Below are positions 47,170 through 58,580 of a DNA stretch of 64,000 bases, in pieces (within the stretch, counting starts at the first letter, position 1; each line of letters begins with the position of its first letter). The DNA comes from Callipepla californica brunnescens (Eukaryota > Chordata > Aves > Galliformes > Odontophoridae): positions 96,813,034 to 96,877,033 of the forward strand of contig JALIRH010000001.1 in NCBI GenBank assembly GCA_023055505.1, written 5' to 3'. The notes beneath the pieces are model-generated. The model was not told the DNA's origin and did no database searches. It saw only the letters and a list, made by a program, of their open reading frames with translations. The position numbers were made by a program, and so were the translations under genes.

Positions 47170-49529
47170 AACAAAAATACAGATTTGCAGGAAAATCTGT
47201 CTGTAGTGAAAATTTGTGAGGACATGACAGAATAAAAACAGTTTATGTGCTACTGTCAAATCTCTTCATCTATGTGTTGTTTAGGGAAAAGAAGTAGGTG
47301 GCCTCCACGGCCAAATGTCAGGCAGTGATTTAGATCTCCTCTTCTTAGGGATAGCCCCTTCAAAACAGATTTTTCTCTGAGTTAGGTCTAATGTAGAAGA
47401 GGGAGGAAGATATCATGGAAGATTTGCAAATTACCAGGGATCTGGTGCACAGACTTACTCCTCAGTTCTGCATACTAAGAAGCATCTGAGGAAATATTAG
47501 TATCCCCACTCCCCAAGGACGTGGCTTGAGCACACTCTGGCCCCTATCCAGATCAGATACTGGCTTTTCTGTACATGAACATGAAAGTAAAGTGGACGGC
47601 TACCATGTGCCTTGGGATTGACCCTGAAACTAGAAGACTTCTGTCTATATATGGTATTCAGAGATGTTCTGGGGTGCACCAGTAGAGTCATAGTGGAATC
47701 AGGCTGAGCAGGAATTGTGAAATTTATGAAAATCTTTTGGTCACTAACAGACCACACCAGGCTTGTTTATCAGCTACAGAAGGATGTGTAAGTCCAGGAG
47801 AAAATCTTGAGATACTTCCTCAGTTAACAACTGGTTCTAACAACTGATATTTTCTGATATGCAAAACTTTTTTAATCATGGCTTTTAACTTGGTTTTGAA
47901 CATCCATTTTTGAGTGGTTCCTACATGGAAAATGATTTTCTATGACATAGATCTCAAGGATATTGTTCCCAAACTTCCTATGCAATTCCTCAGAAATCAT
48001 TGCCAGTGCCACAAACAGACATGTTAACAAAAATATCACAACATTCCTGCTTACAACTGTCAGGTCTCTGTGGTAATATGATGCTACAGTAATTTCTAGG
48101 CACGGGAAGGAGAGAATGGAAGTCTCACTTTATTAAGTAACACTGCTTTGCTCTTACTTTTGAATAATGGCATTGACCTTATTTTGTAGGTGAGATTTTG
48201 TCAATATTTTAACTTAAAATAATAATTAGAAAAAAGACTTTAGGTATCTGCTCTTAAAGAAAGATTCTGCAGAGTTAACATAGATTTGATAAAACTAAGG
48301 AAAGCCTTGTACAAAATTACCTGTAAAACCTGCAAAATACCATTTCATTCTGTGTAATTCCAGAGCAGAGCTATTAAACTGCATTATGAAATATCTAGTG
48401 TTGAACAAAGAGATGAACAAAGCATATTAAAAAGCTCCTATTTTGTTAAATTTTACAGCATTGCTCCATAATGGACAAAACAACAATTCTTTTTTTATTA
48501 TAACAGAAATGGATAAGCTTTCAGTGTTTCTATTGCTCTTAAATATGTCCATTTTAGGTGATGTTCTGGTGCTTAGAGACCAGCTATTTACAACAGCTGG
48601 TTACAGAGCTAGCATATACGGATGTGGGCATAATGTTTGCACATTTTATTTTGAAAACCGTCTTTTGTGTTGTCAGCCTTTGTGACCAAACAAAATTCAG
48701 TGTGATGTCATTATTCCAGGAGGGAAGATAAACAGATGACTGGATGGAATCAGTTTTCTTTGCTATATTTCCCTAAGCATATAAAAAGTTCTGTTTTACA
48801 GAACACAGAAGAAATCACCTGATAATGTTGCATTGCTTGCCACTCTAAATCTCTTTCAGCCAACACTTTAACTTAGTCTCCCAATTTATGATTTTCTCCC
48901 AGGTTCATAGCCAAAGGCAGAATGGGCTTTCTTGAAGTTTTGTGTTCGCCTTTGGGCTGCAACACGAGCTCAGCTTTCTCTTGCAGCAAGCTACCTCAAA
49001 CAAAAGTATGTTTCAACGATATTTATCTTGCATTATTATTATTAACATCGTCATTTTTAAAGGGAACTTGTATTACATGACTGTCTGTGAGCTATCACAG
49101 AATGCTTTGTACAAATATAACTTGTCCAAAAGAGCTCAGTTCAAAGAGTAAAATGAGAGACAACAGGTGAAAGAAGCCATCAGCTGGAAAGGGAGCACAG
49201 GGGAACAATGAAGCAATTAAGAACAGTTGACAAAGCAGCAGTCAGAGAACACCAGCTGCTTAACTACTGTGGGAGCTCTAATTACAATTCTTCTTAGGAG
49301 AGTGAATTACTCTATGAATGCTCTGCCCAGAACCCTCCCTCAGGAAAGAATACATGATATTGGGAAGAAGGAAAATGCAGCAGGGAGAAATGCAAGGTCT
49401 CTGTCTTCTTTTCTTGGCAGGCAGAGCAAGCCAGGCTCACGAGTGTAGTGTACTCCTCTTTATGAATTCAGAGCAAGGCAACATGCACTGCAATAGAGGT
49501 CCTCGAGCTGTTAACATGTGGATCTCTAA
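47170..49529. other. Unique non-coding DNA
   Basis: No gene or transposon recognised. Frames at 47497-47757 (minus), 48443-48685 and 49227-49563 (plus) show no known domains. Confidence 0.5.
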
Positions 49530-49850
49530 CATGATCAAATGTGTTTTTCAGTGTAGATATTGAGCTATTAAGATAGATCATGTCAAAAATCTTAGTGTTA
49601 ATGGCTCCATACTATGCATTGACATGATCCATCTTAATGGCTTCTTTCCTTCACAGCTGCTACAATGTACTATGTCAAAGTATAATATCGAGCTTTTCAT
49701 TTGATGTGCTACATCATATCAAACCTTCTTTTGGAGTTATTCAAATGTATAATGTCAGCGCATAATATGGAGTTCATAAGCAGATCTTTGACAAGATGCA
49801 TCATGTCAGTGCATGGTAATGACTGTTATGACACCAAGCAGTGCTTAGGA
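49530..49850. repeat. Decayed tandem repeat, unit about 35-50 bp
   Basis: A recurring core of the form ATGTATNATGTCA, followed about 10 bp later by ATAATATGGAG, can be followed through the interval. The clearest copies start near 49664, 49744 and 49795, and weaker ones near 49537, 49575 and 49705. The plus-strand frame starting at 49701 shows the periodicity at protein level as CIMSAHNMEF and CIMSVHGND, but I regard it as non-coding. Copies have diverged and spacing varies, so this is an old minisatellite. One block at the left forms the hairpin described separately. Confidence 0.6.
49563..49642 (+). other. 80-nt imperfect hairpin with 23-bp arms
   Basis: The arms 49563-49585 and 49620-49642 are complementary at 21 of 23 positions. 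In plus-strand RNA one of the two mismatches becomes a G-U wobble and the other is A-C. The 34-nt intervening segment can continue pairing through TAGT/ACTA and ATG/CAT around a GCTC loop, giving an extended stem with an internal bulge. The dimensions resemble a microRNA precursor, but inverted copies of a tandem repeat, or a relic of a small inverted-repeat transposon, explain it equally well. No expression evidence is available here. Confidence 0.35.
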
Positions 49851-52333
49851 AAAATGAAGAAGTTACTTTGTGTAAGCACAGTAAATTAAATTCAAAAGAT
49901 CTGGATTTTGTTTTGTATTTAATCACAACACATAGGTAATGCACTAGCACGGAAGGATCTTGATTAATAATGGAACATCTTTTGCCTCTTTACTAAGCTG
50001 TAACCTTTCTGATTAGAAGTGTACAATTTCAAGCGAGGTTAAAGGAATGCGAGCAGATTATTCCTTCATGCACTGCTCAGGAAAGATAATGAAATTTTTC
50101 CATGGGTTATTGTTAAATTATTTTTTTTCCCTCTGAATTTACTGTTGTTTTTTTTTTTTTCACTTAAAACTGAAGGATGCCAGGTTTTGATCATTCATCC
50201 GACACCCTGCATTCATCAAAACAGTCTTCCAAAAAGTAAAAAGAGAAACTTCATGGAAAACTTGGTTCAGATTACTCTTGCCTTTTTGGAACAGAGAAGA
50301 GTGTTTTAGACTACTGTCTTAATCCCACGTCCATTAGGAGTACTGAAACCATGAAGCCTTATTTCAGCTTCTCTTTTATCTATACGTATCTGCACAGCTG
50401 TACGTAGCTGCAGGAATAAGGAAGTATTCTAATAACAGAGGTCAAGTCCTTTCTGCGCTGTTGGTGTGAAGATATTTGCTTTTACAGGATTTCAGCATTT
50501 GCAACAAAGAATAGTGCATTGCTCATATGCAGACAACAGTTTAGTCTGGAAAACTGATCAAGCAGCAGTGGGACAGTTTCTTCAGAAACAGAAACAGTAG
50601 TTTTTTGCATGCTCCCATGAAGGGTATCTGAGGTACAGTCATTCTAGAATAAAATGTGAAAAATCCAATTATTTGGCTTTATCTTTGTCAGCCTAAATAA
50701 AAATGTAATAGGATAAAACAGAGAAAAGAATGGCAGAAGAAAGAGAAAAGCATCCATTCACTCATATTTTGAAGAGCCTGAGATAACTGCCCAGTTCTGA
50801 GGTGATATTTCCTATTATCTCTGTTGTCACTCAGGTGAGAGGCCAGAGCTGTCCTTTTCTAGGGGAGACAATATATCTTCTCCCATTCCTCCATCAAGTC
50901 ATTAGGCTGTAACACTTTTTTTTCCTCCCTTTTCAGACAGATTACCTCAGCAGGACCAGCTGGGGTTGGACCAGTCTGTACTCTCAACTACATAACTGAG
51001 GCCAATGAGAAACAGCAGTCCTAAATGAGAGTTTCATTCAGGTTAATGTAGAGGTCAGTGAGGCATGAGTAATTGGATGAAAAACGTAACCTAATAAAAG
51101 GTCTACAATTATGAGTTTCATCTGTCCTTGTTCAGGTATGAGACATCTAAATCTGAGGTAATTCCTCTTTGTAGCAAGGGAGAGTATGGAGAGTATAGGG
51201 TATCGCTAAATAATGGTTAATTTTGGGATAGATGACTTGAGCAGTAGAGATTGTCACTTGCTTGTGTTTCTTTCCTTCCTAGTACTTTCCTATAGAGGAG
51301 TCAGTATCTATTCTACAGCATTAGTGACTGCACAAGGTACTACTTGGTGCATAAGTCATTACAAAATACTGAAATAACAAAGCAGTTAACATCTCCTTTT
51401 AGCCAGTAACATAGTGCATACATGGCTAGTCATGATTATGAATTAAAAATTAGCAATAAAAATTTATGTATATATACATGAGAGATTGTGTCTTTAAAAC
51501 TGAGATAATCTGTCAAGATAATGTTATTGGTTAACCTACGTGTCTAAATTGAGAACACTCTTCCATTTGGTTGTAATTTTAAAGGACTAATCACAGTCAT
51601 ACACTGATTTATTTTGACTGTGAAGTAACTGCAACGCTGAAATATTCATCCAAAATGTCCAAATGTAGGTGAATCTTCTTCTGAGGATTTTTTTTCAGCT
51701 TTGAGAGGGTATTTTTGTACTGTTTGAGAGCAGTCAGATGTGTATTTGTAAAATACTCCTACACAGACAGATGAAACATTCATTCTGTGTTATGTATTCT
51801 GTATCACCATGATATAAAAGACAGGACCACCTAGAAGATGTCCAAAAACTCAGGTGTTCTTTTTCTGACAAGGAAATAACACACCTATGCATCTGAAATT
51901 GAAAGGGTGCAACTGGAAGGAAAGTTCTTGTAAAAAGTGCAGATAAGAGCTGAAGGAACTAACTGAATAAACCCATCTCTGCTTCAGGGTGTGATGCTGC
52001 TCTGCTGGAGTTCAGTGGCACAGAGCCAGCAGTGTAAAGCTTCAGATACTGGACAAGAAAAGTTAATAGCCAAAAACAGTGCAGAGGAGGGAGAGGAAGG
52101 AACACATCCCATCTGACATTGTGTTCCTTTACTGCAAATACAGTAATACCTGTGTTTTAGCACAGAAAGACAGCAATATTGACACCAGTTTTAACCTATC
52201 TTGTACATTATTAATTTCAAAGATACCTAGGAGATTTTATCAGGCTTTCCACTCAAGCTGTATTTACAATATACATTAAAAGGACCGTAATTCTATGCAA
52301 AAACTCCGTCTGTTACTAACAAACTCTCCCAGG
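49851..52333. other. Unique non-coding DNA
   Basis: No gene or transposon recognised. T-runs at 50111-50118 and 50148-50160. Confidence 0.55.
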
Positions 52334-52350
52334 AGGTTGCGTAGCAACCT
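52334..52350. promoter_or_regulatory. RFX X-box-like palindrome
   Basis: AGGTTGC-GTA-GCAACCT is a perfect 7-bp inverted repeat with a 3-nt spacer. The X-box recognised by RFX winged-helix factors has GTNRCC and RGYAAC half-sites separated by 0-3 nt. Read as GTTGCG-T-AGCAAC, this differs from that consensus at one base. No transcription start or open frame is evident nearby, so a role as a ciliary-gene promoter element is unproven. Confidence 0.4.
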
Positions 52351-53805
52351 CTGTTCACTAAGCACATGTGGTCAGCCTCCCTGTGCTGCCTTTGTTTGTC
52401 TTTTGAGAGCATGGCCCTTGGTAGAAACATGGTAGGAATTCTTTATTTTTTCGGCTAGAGTTTTATGTGGCAAGTGAAATGCTCTCTACAGGCAGCTGAG
52501 ATAGATATCTACCGTAGAGGTTTCTTATATGTACATGTTGAAATGCACTTTCTTATGATTGTCCCAAATTCCTGGGCCTTTGGGAAAGAACTCTTGCGTT
52601 TTTTTATTGGCTTCTGGCTTTCAGATGTCACATCAATAAGATAATTTACTTCCGGCAAGAAGAGGAAAGTCCCCAGTGTTTAAGGCACTACAGAAAACCC
52701 CAACATTTTGAATCAAACTTCATTGTGGTATTATAGTCAGTATTTTTCAGTGTCACTTTTGAAATATCTACTAATATAAAACTGTGAATATACAGACAGT
52801 GCAAGTTTATTTTAAGAAGGTGTAAGCAATTCAGTGTGACAAATAATTTGCACTGCAACAGAATACCTTTAGTGAATTAAGTTCAGTAAAAGGTGGAGAA
52901 AGTTTCACATGTCATGCCATAAGAATAATTATAGTTCACTAAAATATCACAGCTGAGTATATTTTAGTTGTCATTGATAATAGAATTAATGTCTTAGCAG
53001 ATATCTTAATAGAAAGTGTTGCATCAGAAAACTCTGTGCCCAGGTTGCATCTTATGCCACAGTCTCTGAAGTTTGTGATAGACAGTACATATTCTCTTAA
53101 CAATTGTCTTGAGCTAAGAACCAGAGATCCAGGAACACAATTAATGAAGAGAATGCATAATTCATATACCTTAAGACTAGTGTTTATGGAGTATTAAAGC
53201 AAAGACAGTAAAGTGACAGGCACAGATAATAAAGAGGTGAATTCTTCAAGATACTGAAGACAAGAAGAGACAGTATGAATTCAATACAATAAACACTGCA
53301 CTCCTGTTGGAGCTGATAAAGAATTCTCAAACAAACAAACAAGCAAAATCTTTATTTCTTTCTATAAATAAATAAGTAAATATATTCTGTTTATTACATA
53401 CTGATTTATATTTGTTTGTCATTAGTTCTTGTTCAGTTGAACAGGATCATGTTTGACAAAACCGTATTTGATTACTAAAATTGCTATGCATTTGCCTTTC
53501 ATTTTCCACTTTTATAATTTTCACTCTTCTTCTTACATATTTGAAAACAAAAATAAAAACAACAGCAACAACAACAAAAAAACACAATAACAACAAAAAA
53601 CCTCCCGTGGCTACGGTGTGACTCCTACTTGAAGTCTTAAATGTATTTGTTATCCAGCTGTACAAGCAGAAGCATTTCTTGAGTGCATGGTAGAAGAAGT
53701 GACAAAGAAATAAAACAGCAGTGAAAAATTCTGTCAGATAACCCACTTCTGGCTTGACTGCTTATTTTCAAAACACAGAACATTAGAATATAAGCTGGCC
53801 ACTTC
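52351..53805. other. Non-coding DNA with A-rich microsatellites
   Basis: (AAAC)n at about 53327-53342 and an AAC/AAAAC-rich run at about 53546-53600. The minus-strand frames over the latter are repeat artefacts. No gene recognised. Confidence 0.55.
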
Positions 53806-54071
53806 TCACAGGCAACAAACAGGACCCAAGGAAATGGCCACAAGTTGTACCAGAGCAGGTTTAGATTGGACATAGGGAAAAACTATTTCTCTCAGAGACT
53901 GGTCAGGCACTGGAATGGCCTGCCCACGGAGGTGGTGGGTGTACAAGAGGAGTCTGGATAAGGAGCTATGAGATATGATTTAGTAGCTTGTTGTAGCAAT
54001 GGAAATGGGTGGACAGTTGGAGTAGATGATCTTGTAGGTCCTTTCCAACCTTGTGATTCTATGTTTCTATA
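53806..54071 (+). mobile_element. CR1 LINE 3' end with ORF2 tail, plus strand
   Basis: The segment reads along CR1 in sense: CAGGCAACAAACAGGACC, GGAAATGGCCACAAGTTG, 'GGTTTAGATTGGACATAGG' and 'GGTCAGGCACTGGAATGG', then 'GTAGATGATCTTGTAGGTCC', and finally GTGATTCTATGTTTCTAT as terminal octamers. The first part encodes the end of ORF2 (a remnant of the RLDIRK...RHW...LP stretch). The rest is the 3' UTR. About 265 bp are retained with modest divergence. It has no open frame of its own. Confidence 0.94.
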
Positions 54072-55214
54072 AGTTACTTTCCTGGAACTTCTCAGATATT
54101 TAACACTAGCTACCTTTCATTTATGCTGAGTCTTCAGCCAGGCCAGAGGTTTACAAACAGACTTGTAGACATGCTACTGCATTTGCAATTGCAGCCACCT
54201 TGTCAGGAAAAGAAAGCATCAAAATTAAATTTTAATCTTTAAATAATCAGTTACCCATCCAATTTCAAGTACCTATTTCAATCAGAACATAGATACAAAA
54301 GCTGACATTTAAATATTGGTATCATATTTTACTCTTAAAAATAAAAGTCAGAGGAAGATATTCAAAGAATGTGGTGAGATTTGTATGGGATATGTGCACA
54401 TGGTGATTGACATTCTGTATTTCAATGAATGTCTAAATGATACTGAGTCAAAATTTTTGGGAGTTGATTATATAAAATAAAAGTGAAATGAAGAGAATTC
54501 TTGTGTGACAGTTTCTTTGAAAACTATTGCCAGTTGGACAAACCTATCATCAGTATACTTCAAGGATTTATTTTAAAATTCAAAAAGTTATATGTCAAAG
54601 TCTAGATGAGTCTCATTTAATTATCCTTTCTCCGAGTATATCACCTTTCATGAGAGATCAGATGAAGCAGATATTAATTTTCAGCTTCCCTTGAATTCTG
54701 TTTTTGACATACGTATTTGATTTGCAGATCCATTAACTAAATGTCTCTGGACTAATCTTTGCCTTATTTGGCATACTGAACACAGCCATGTGTAAGTTAA
54801 AATGCCTGAAGGCAATTCTGTTTGGAAAAGGAAAATAATAATGCTCAAAAAGTAGACTTCTAAAGTTTGGAAACATGTTTCTCAAAAAAAAAAAAAAAAA
54901 AAAAGGAAAATCTTTTCACAAATTCAGTGAAATTACATATGCAGGCAATCTCAGTTTAAGGACAGCCTGAGTATGAACTCATATGAACTCTCCTATATGT
55001 ACTTCTATACTTTCTTACATACATTTGTCGAAACTTTTGTAGCATTGCCATCATACTATCTAAAATTCCTTGTACTTTGGGGTTATGTTAGCGCACAATA
55101 TGCAGAGAGATTGTGTTCTATTAATGTTTAGTTAAACATATTTAGCCATGTTTTTAAAAGAGAACAAAAGAGTATGAAAAGCCAAAGTGAAACACTGAAA
55201 ATGACAACACTATC
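54072..55214. other. Unique non-coding DNA with a 21-nt A tract
   Basis: A pure A tract at 54884-54904 is probably polymorphic. No gene recognised. Confidence 0.55.
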
Positions 55215-55472
55215 TTGTTCACAGAATATGGACCGATTTTGCATGCACGGAGATGAGATCAGGAAAGCCAAAGCACAGAAGGAGCTGAACTTGGTGAGGA
55301 ATGTGAAAAACAAGAAGGTATTCTACAGGTACATTACTCTGAAGAGACAGACAAGGAGAGTTTACCCCCGCCTTGATAAGTGAGAAGGGAGAAATGCCAA
55401 CAGTGGACACAGAGAAAGATGAGGTACTCAACAAGTTCTTCACCTCAGTTTTCAAAGGCATAATTTCAGGTA
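55215..55472 (+). pseudogene. CR1 ORF2 internal fragment (between endonuclease and RT)
   Basis: Translation from about 55215 gives a segment containing EIRKAKAQKELNLVRNVKNK and VFYRYITLKRQTR, which matches the conserved linker between endonuclease and reverse transcriptase in CR1 ORF2. A TGA at 55381-55383 plus a frameshift interrupt it. Past them the correct frame resumes as GEMPTVDTEKDEVLNKFFTS, which leads into the start of the RT domain. The fragment stops near 55472 with no RT core and no CR1 3' end, so it is not a simple 5'-truncated insertion. An open frame of 69 codons at 55174-55383 is this remnant plus upstream DNA, not a gene. Confidence 0.88.
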
Positions 55473-56026
55473 CTTATCAGTTTTGGAGACAAGTCTACAG
55501 TAAGTAGACTTTTGACCATAAGGAATGGCAACCTAACAAGGGAAAATAATCTCATCTCATCTAAAATTTAGATAAAGCTTCTTGTAAGGCACCCAGGGTG
55601 TGATGTACCCAAATATATATGTCTCCACCTACTTGATAACTTATAAGTTCCATGTCCAATCTCCCTGGATAGTCAACGGAGTATTGTGCTGAGACTGAGA
55701 TGCTTAACCATAGGCACACTGTCACATCTGGGATGTTCTGGAGTAACCAGGACTGCAGTGGCTCCAGCTGAGATATTTTAGGCTAACTCATTGGTATTAG
55801 ATTCCTATTTCTGGACAATTGTAATGAACCATTAGTGATGGGTCAGCTGAAAGACTACAAAGGTTCACATAACTGTGCTGCATAGACCTCAGCTAACTAC
55901 GCCGAGAAGTAGGCATTTAGTTCGTTTTACCACCTACTTAAAAACATATAAATTTGAGTATCTGAATCCTACTTCTAAATATAGGGAAGACAGATCCAGG
56001 CTTCAGAAATTACCTTAGCTTTGAAT
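55473..56026. other. Non-coding DNA between CR1 pieces
   Basis: No gene recognised. I could not find continuation of the CR1 ORF2 fragment into this stretch. Confidence 0.5.
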
Positions 56027-56312
56027 CATAAAATCACAGAATCATCCACAATCATAGGAGTATAAAACAATTTGAGTTAGAAGAGTCCTCAGAGATCATC
56101 TATTCCCAAACTACACAACGTGGTCAGAGTTGCCAATCACTAGCTAGTTGTTCAAGACACCAATAAAACTGGCTTTGAAGGCACCCAGGGATTGGGTTTC
56201 CACAGCTTCTGTGGGCAACCTGTTCCAGTGCCTCGCTGATCTTTGAATAAAAAAGGGTTGCCAATCATGAGACCAGGCTGCCCAGAGTAAGTATCCTTTT
56301 GCGTGCCCAGCC
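56027..56312 (-). mobile_element. CR1 LINE 3' end, rearranged
   Basis: On the plus strand, 'AAAATCACAGAATCATCC' and 'TTTGAGTTAGAAGAGTCC' with 'TCAGAGATCATCTATTCC' are a minus-strand CR1 tail. 'GGGTTTCCACAGCTTCTGTG' and 'CAACCTGTTCCAGTGCCTCG' follow, encoding the ORF2 C-terminus (RSARHWNRLPTEAVE on the minus strand). The segment GTTGCCAATCA occurs twice, at 56129 and 56257. The second copy leads back into the 'AGACCAGGCTGCCCAGAG' portion, so about 128 bp has been partly duplicated inside the element. Confidence 0.9.
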
Positions 56313-58489
56313 TTAAGTATTTTTTTGTTTTGTTGTTCCATCAAAGTATCAACATAAGAAACTGGTAGGTTTAGAAGTCAGAGTGACTACAAGAAATTAT
56401 TTCTTTCTAGTCTAGTTCACTGGATTAAGGTGTTCAATCACAGACAAATCATAGACCTGGAACTGAATAAATCTTTTTCAGACATCTTATGATGCTGAAT
56501 GGAAATAATCTAGAGGTCAGTGAGTAAACACAAAACTAAATGAATTTGTTTTATCAACTCTAATTGCATTCCATTTTTCTTTGTCCTGCAAATAACACTG
56601 TTAAAAAATAAATACAGAGCATTTTTTCCTTCATAAACACAAAACAAATTCATGCTAACCAGTAGATTTAAAAGTGTATTTCTAATTGTGTAATATGGTT
56701 GTATATCCTTACTACCTCACTGTATGTGACACCTAACTTTGCCAAAGTGTGTTTCAATCTACTCAGTGCCTTAAGGAATAGGACATACATTATACACAGA
56801 GGTATTTGCATGATTCCGTGAGCGTGTATCAAAGTTCTGACAGTGCATTGAAAATAATTAAAATGCATTTGGAAGATCTGGCCCTGGGCATTAGCTCCAA
56901 TTGTATAACATGCATCTTGCTGTAAAATGCAAAATTTCTGATTTCCCAGACCACCCTACTGGAAAGATAGTGAGCAGAAGTAATACTGATTTCCACAAAG
57001 AGAAACTCTTAGATTTTTAAGGTGTGCTAGCTAGGCATTTCTTAATAAGCAAATATTTTAATAAGCTTTTAAGTAAGCAGATACTTTACAGAATCAATCC
57101 CTTAATCTGTCTGAGGCAAATAGTTTAACTTTCAACAGAACTGGCACAAAGTATGGGATGTTGACATTCTAAAAATATAGAAACCTGATGTTATTCTTAT
57201 ATTTAGTGTGGCTGAGGTAGGATCCTATGGAAATCTTTTGGTCCAGTAAACATACACAGTAAGTGGTTTTTTCTCTTCTCGTTTTGATTAGAAAAAGTAA
57301 TTTTCATTTACTAAAGTATCAACTGTATTACACACTTTAATTTTGTAAACACTGTTCTTTAAGAACAGTAGTTTTATTTTCTGTTCTAATTACCAGTACT
57401 ACTCCATTCTCACTCATTTTTGCACATCTGCCACTGAATTTATGTGTTATTGTTACCTTTTTCCTCTCTCAACATTCTTTTCTTTTTTTTTGTACACTTG
57501 AAAGAAGCAGTTGATATTGTATTTTGATTTTTGATTATTATTTTCTTTTCTGAAGAGAAATATGCCTGCAAATGAGACTAATGACTGCTTTAATTTCCAG
57601 CAAGTTATCTTATAAAAAATTATCTGTGAGTACTGGTACATTCATTATAGCTGACCAGCTGGGATGTCAGCAATGCGCTAATCCAGTTTTTTTGCTTATT
57701 TTAAGCTCTGAATAAAGCTTGTAACACATTTGTTTGTATTATTGATAATAACCAGGATTCATCTGACTTGGTTCCAAGCAAGGCACAGACATAATTTTAT
57801 TTTATTTCTCACAACACATGCCATAGGTGTTTTTTATACTTATTTTATACTTTCACTATTTCTTAATTTCAGCAGATTATTGTATTATGTATATAGAATT
57901 TGTGAATCTGGAAAGACTATGATGTGAGTAAAATTTCCAGTACCTTCTCTTTTAATTACTGTTTGTTGTTGTTGTACACTTTTTGTCTCTGTGGAACCTT
58001 GGTAACATAGTGAGACAGAGAAAGTCATTTCATACATGCAACTAATTTCCAAAATGCAGAAACACTTAAAAAGAAATAAAAAGAGATTTGTAAGGGGAAA
58101 ATATTTTGTCCGTAAGGTAATTTCATTTAGGTAGTAACAAGGTAAGTCCATACTCCATGAATGTGTGTTTTGCAAAGCATAATGGTGTCTGACACACCTG
58201 CCTCCCAGTAGCACATATCTTGAAGGTGATGTACTCTCATTACCCCCTTCACAGCTCTGAAAATAAACCCCTCAGTTCAATGGGACCAGTTGGTAATAAA
58301 TTCACCTAATTATATACTTGTTAAGGAGGTTAAGGTTATTTTGTTTGAAAATGTGCCTATAATATATTTTATCTGTAAGGTTTGAGGTTAAACAATATTA
58401 ATGGTTGGTTAATGGCCTAATGAGTCAGCTACAAGCCATTTAGGCATGCAATGAACCTTTGGTTTCCAGTGACTCCCTCTAATGAAAGA
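56313..58489. other. Unique non-coding DNA
   Basis: No gene or transposon recognised. A short (GTT)n run lies near 57962-57975. Confidence 0.55.
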
Positions 58490-58580
58490 TCCATATGAGC
58501 GCTTGTCTACTGTCACAATAGAGATAGCGAGAGAGTCACCTAATCGATTGTGATGGTAAATCAATTGATCTGTAACCCTG
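58490..58580. promoter_or_regulatory. Candidate conserved regulatory element (CUT/homeodomain-like motifs)
   Basis: About 90 bp contain CACAATAG (SOX-like), the palindrome AATCGATT (58542-58549) and the palindrome ATCAATTGAT (58560-58569), 10 bp apart. The last two resemble ONECUT/HNF6-type ATCGAT and ATCAAT cores. CpG occurs three times in a short space (GAGCGC, AGCGAG, TCGATT), unusual for this CpG-poor window. Function is inference. Confidence 0.25.

Noticed and set aside
55174..55383. 69-codon plus-strand frame as a host gene
   Set aside because: Its C-terminal two thirds is CR1 ORF2 linker sequence; the rest is flanking DNA.
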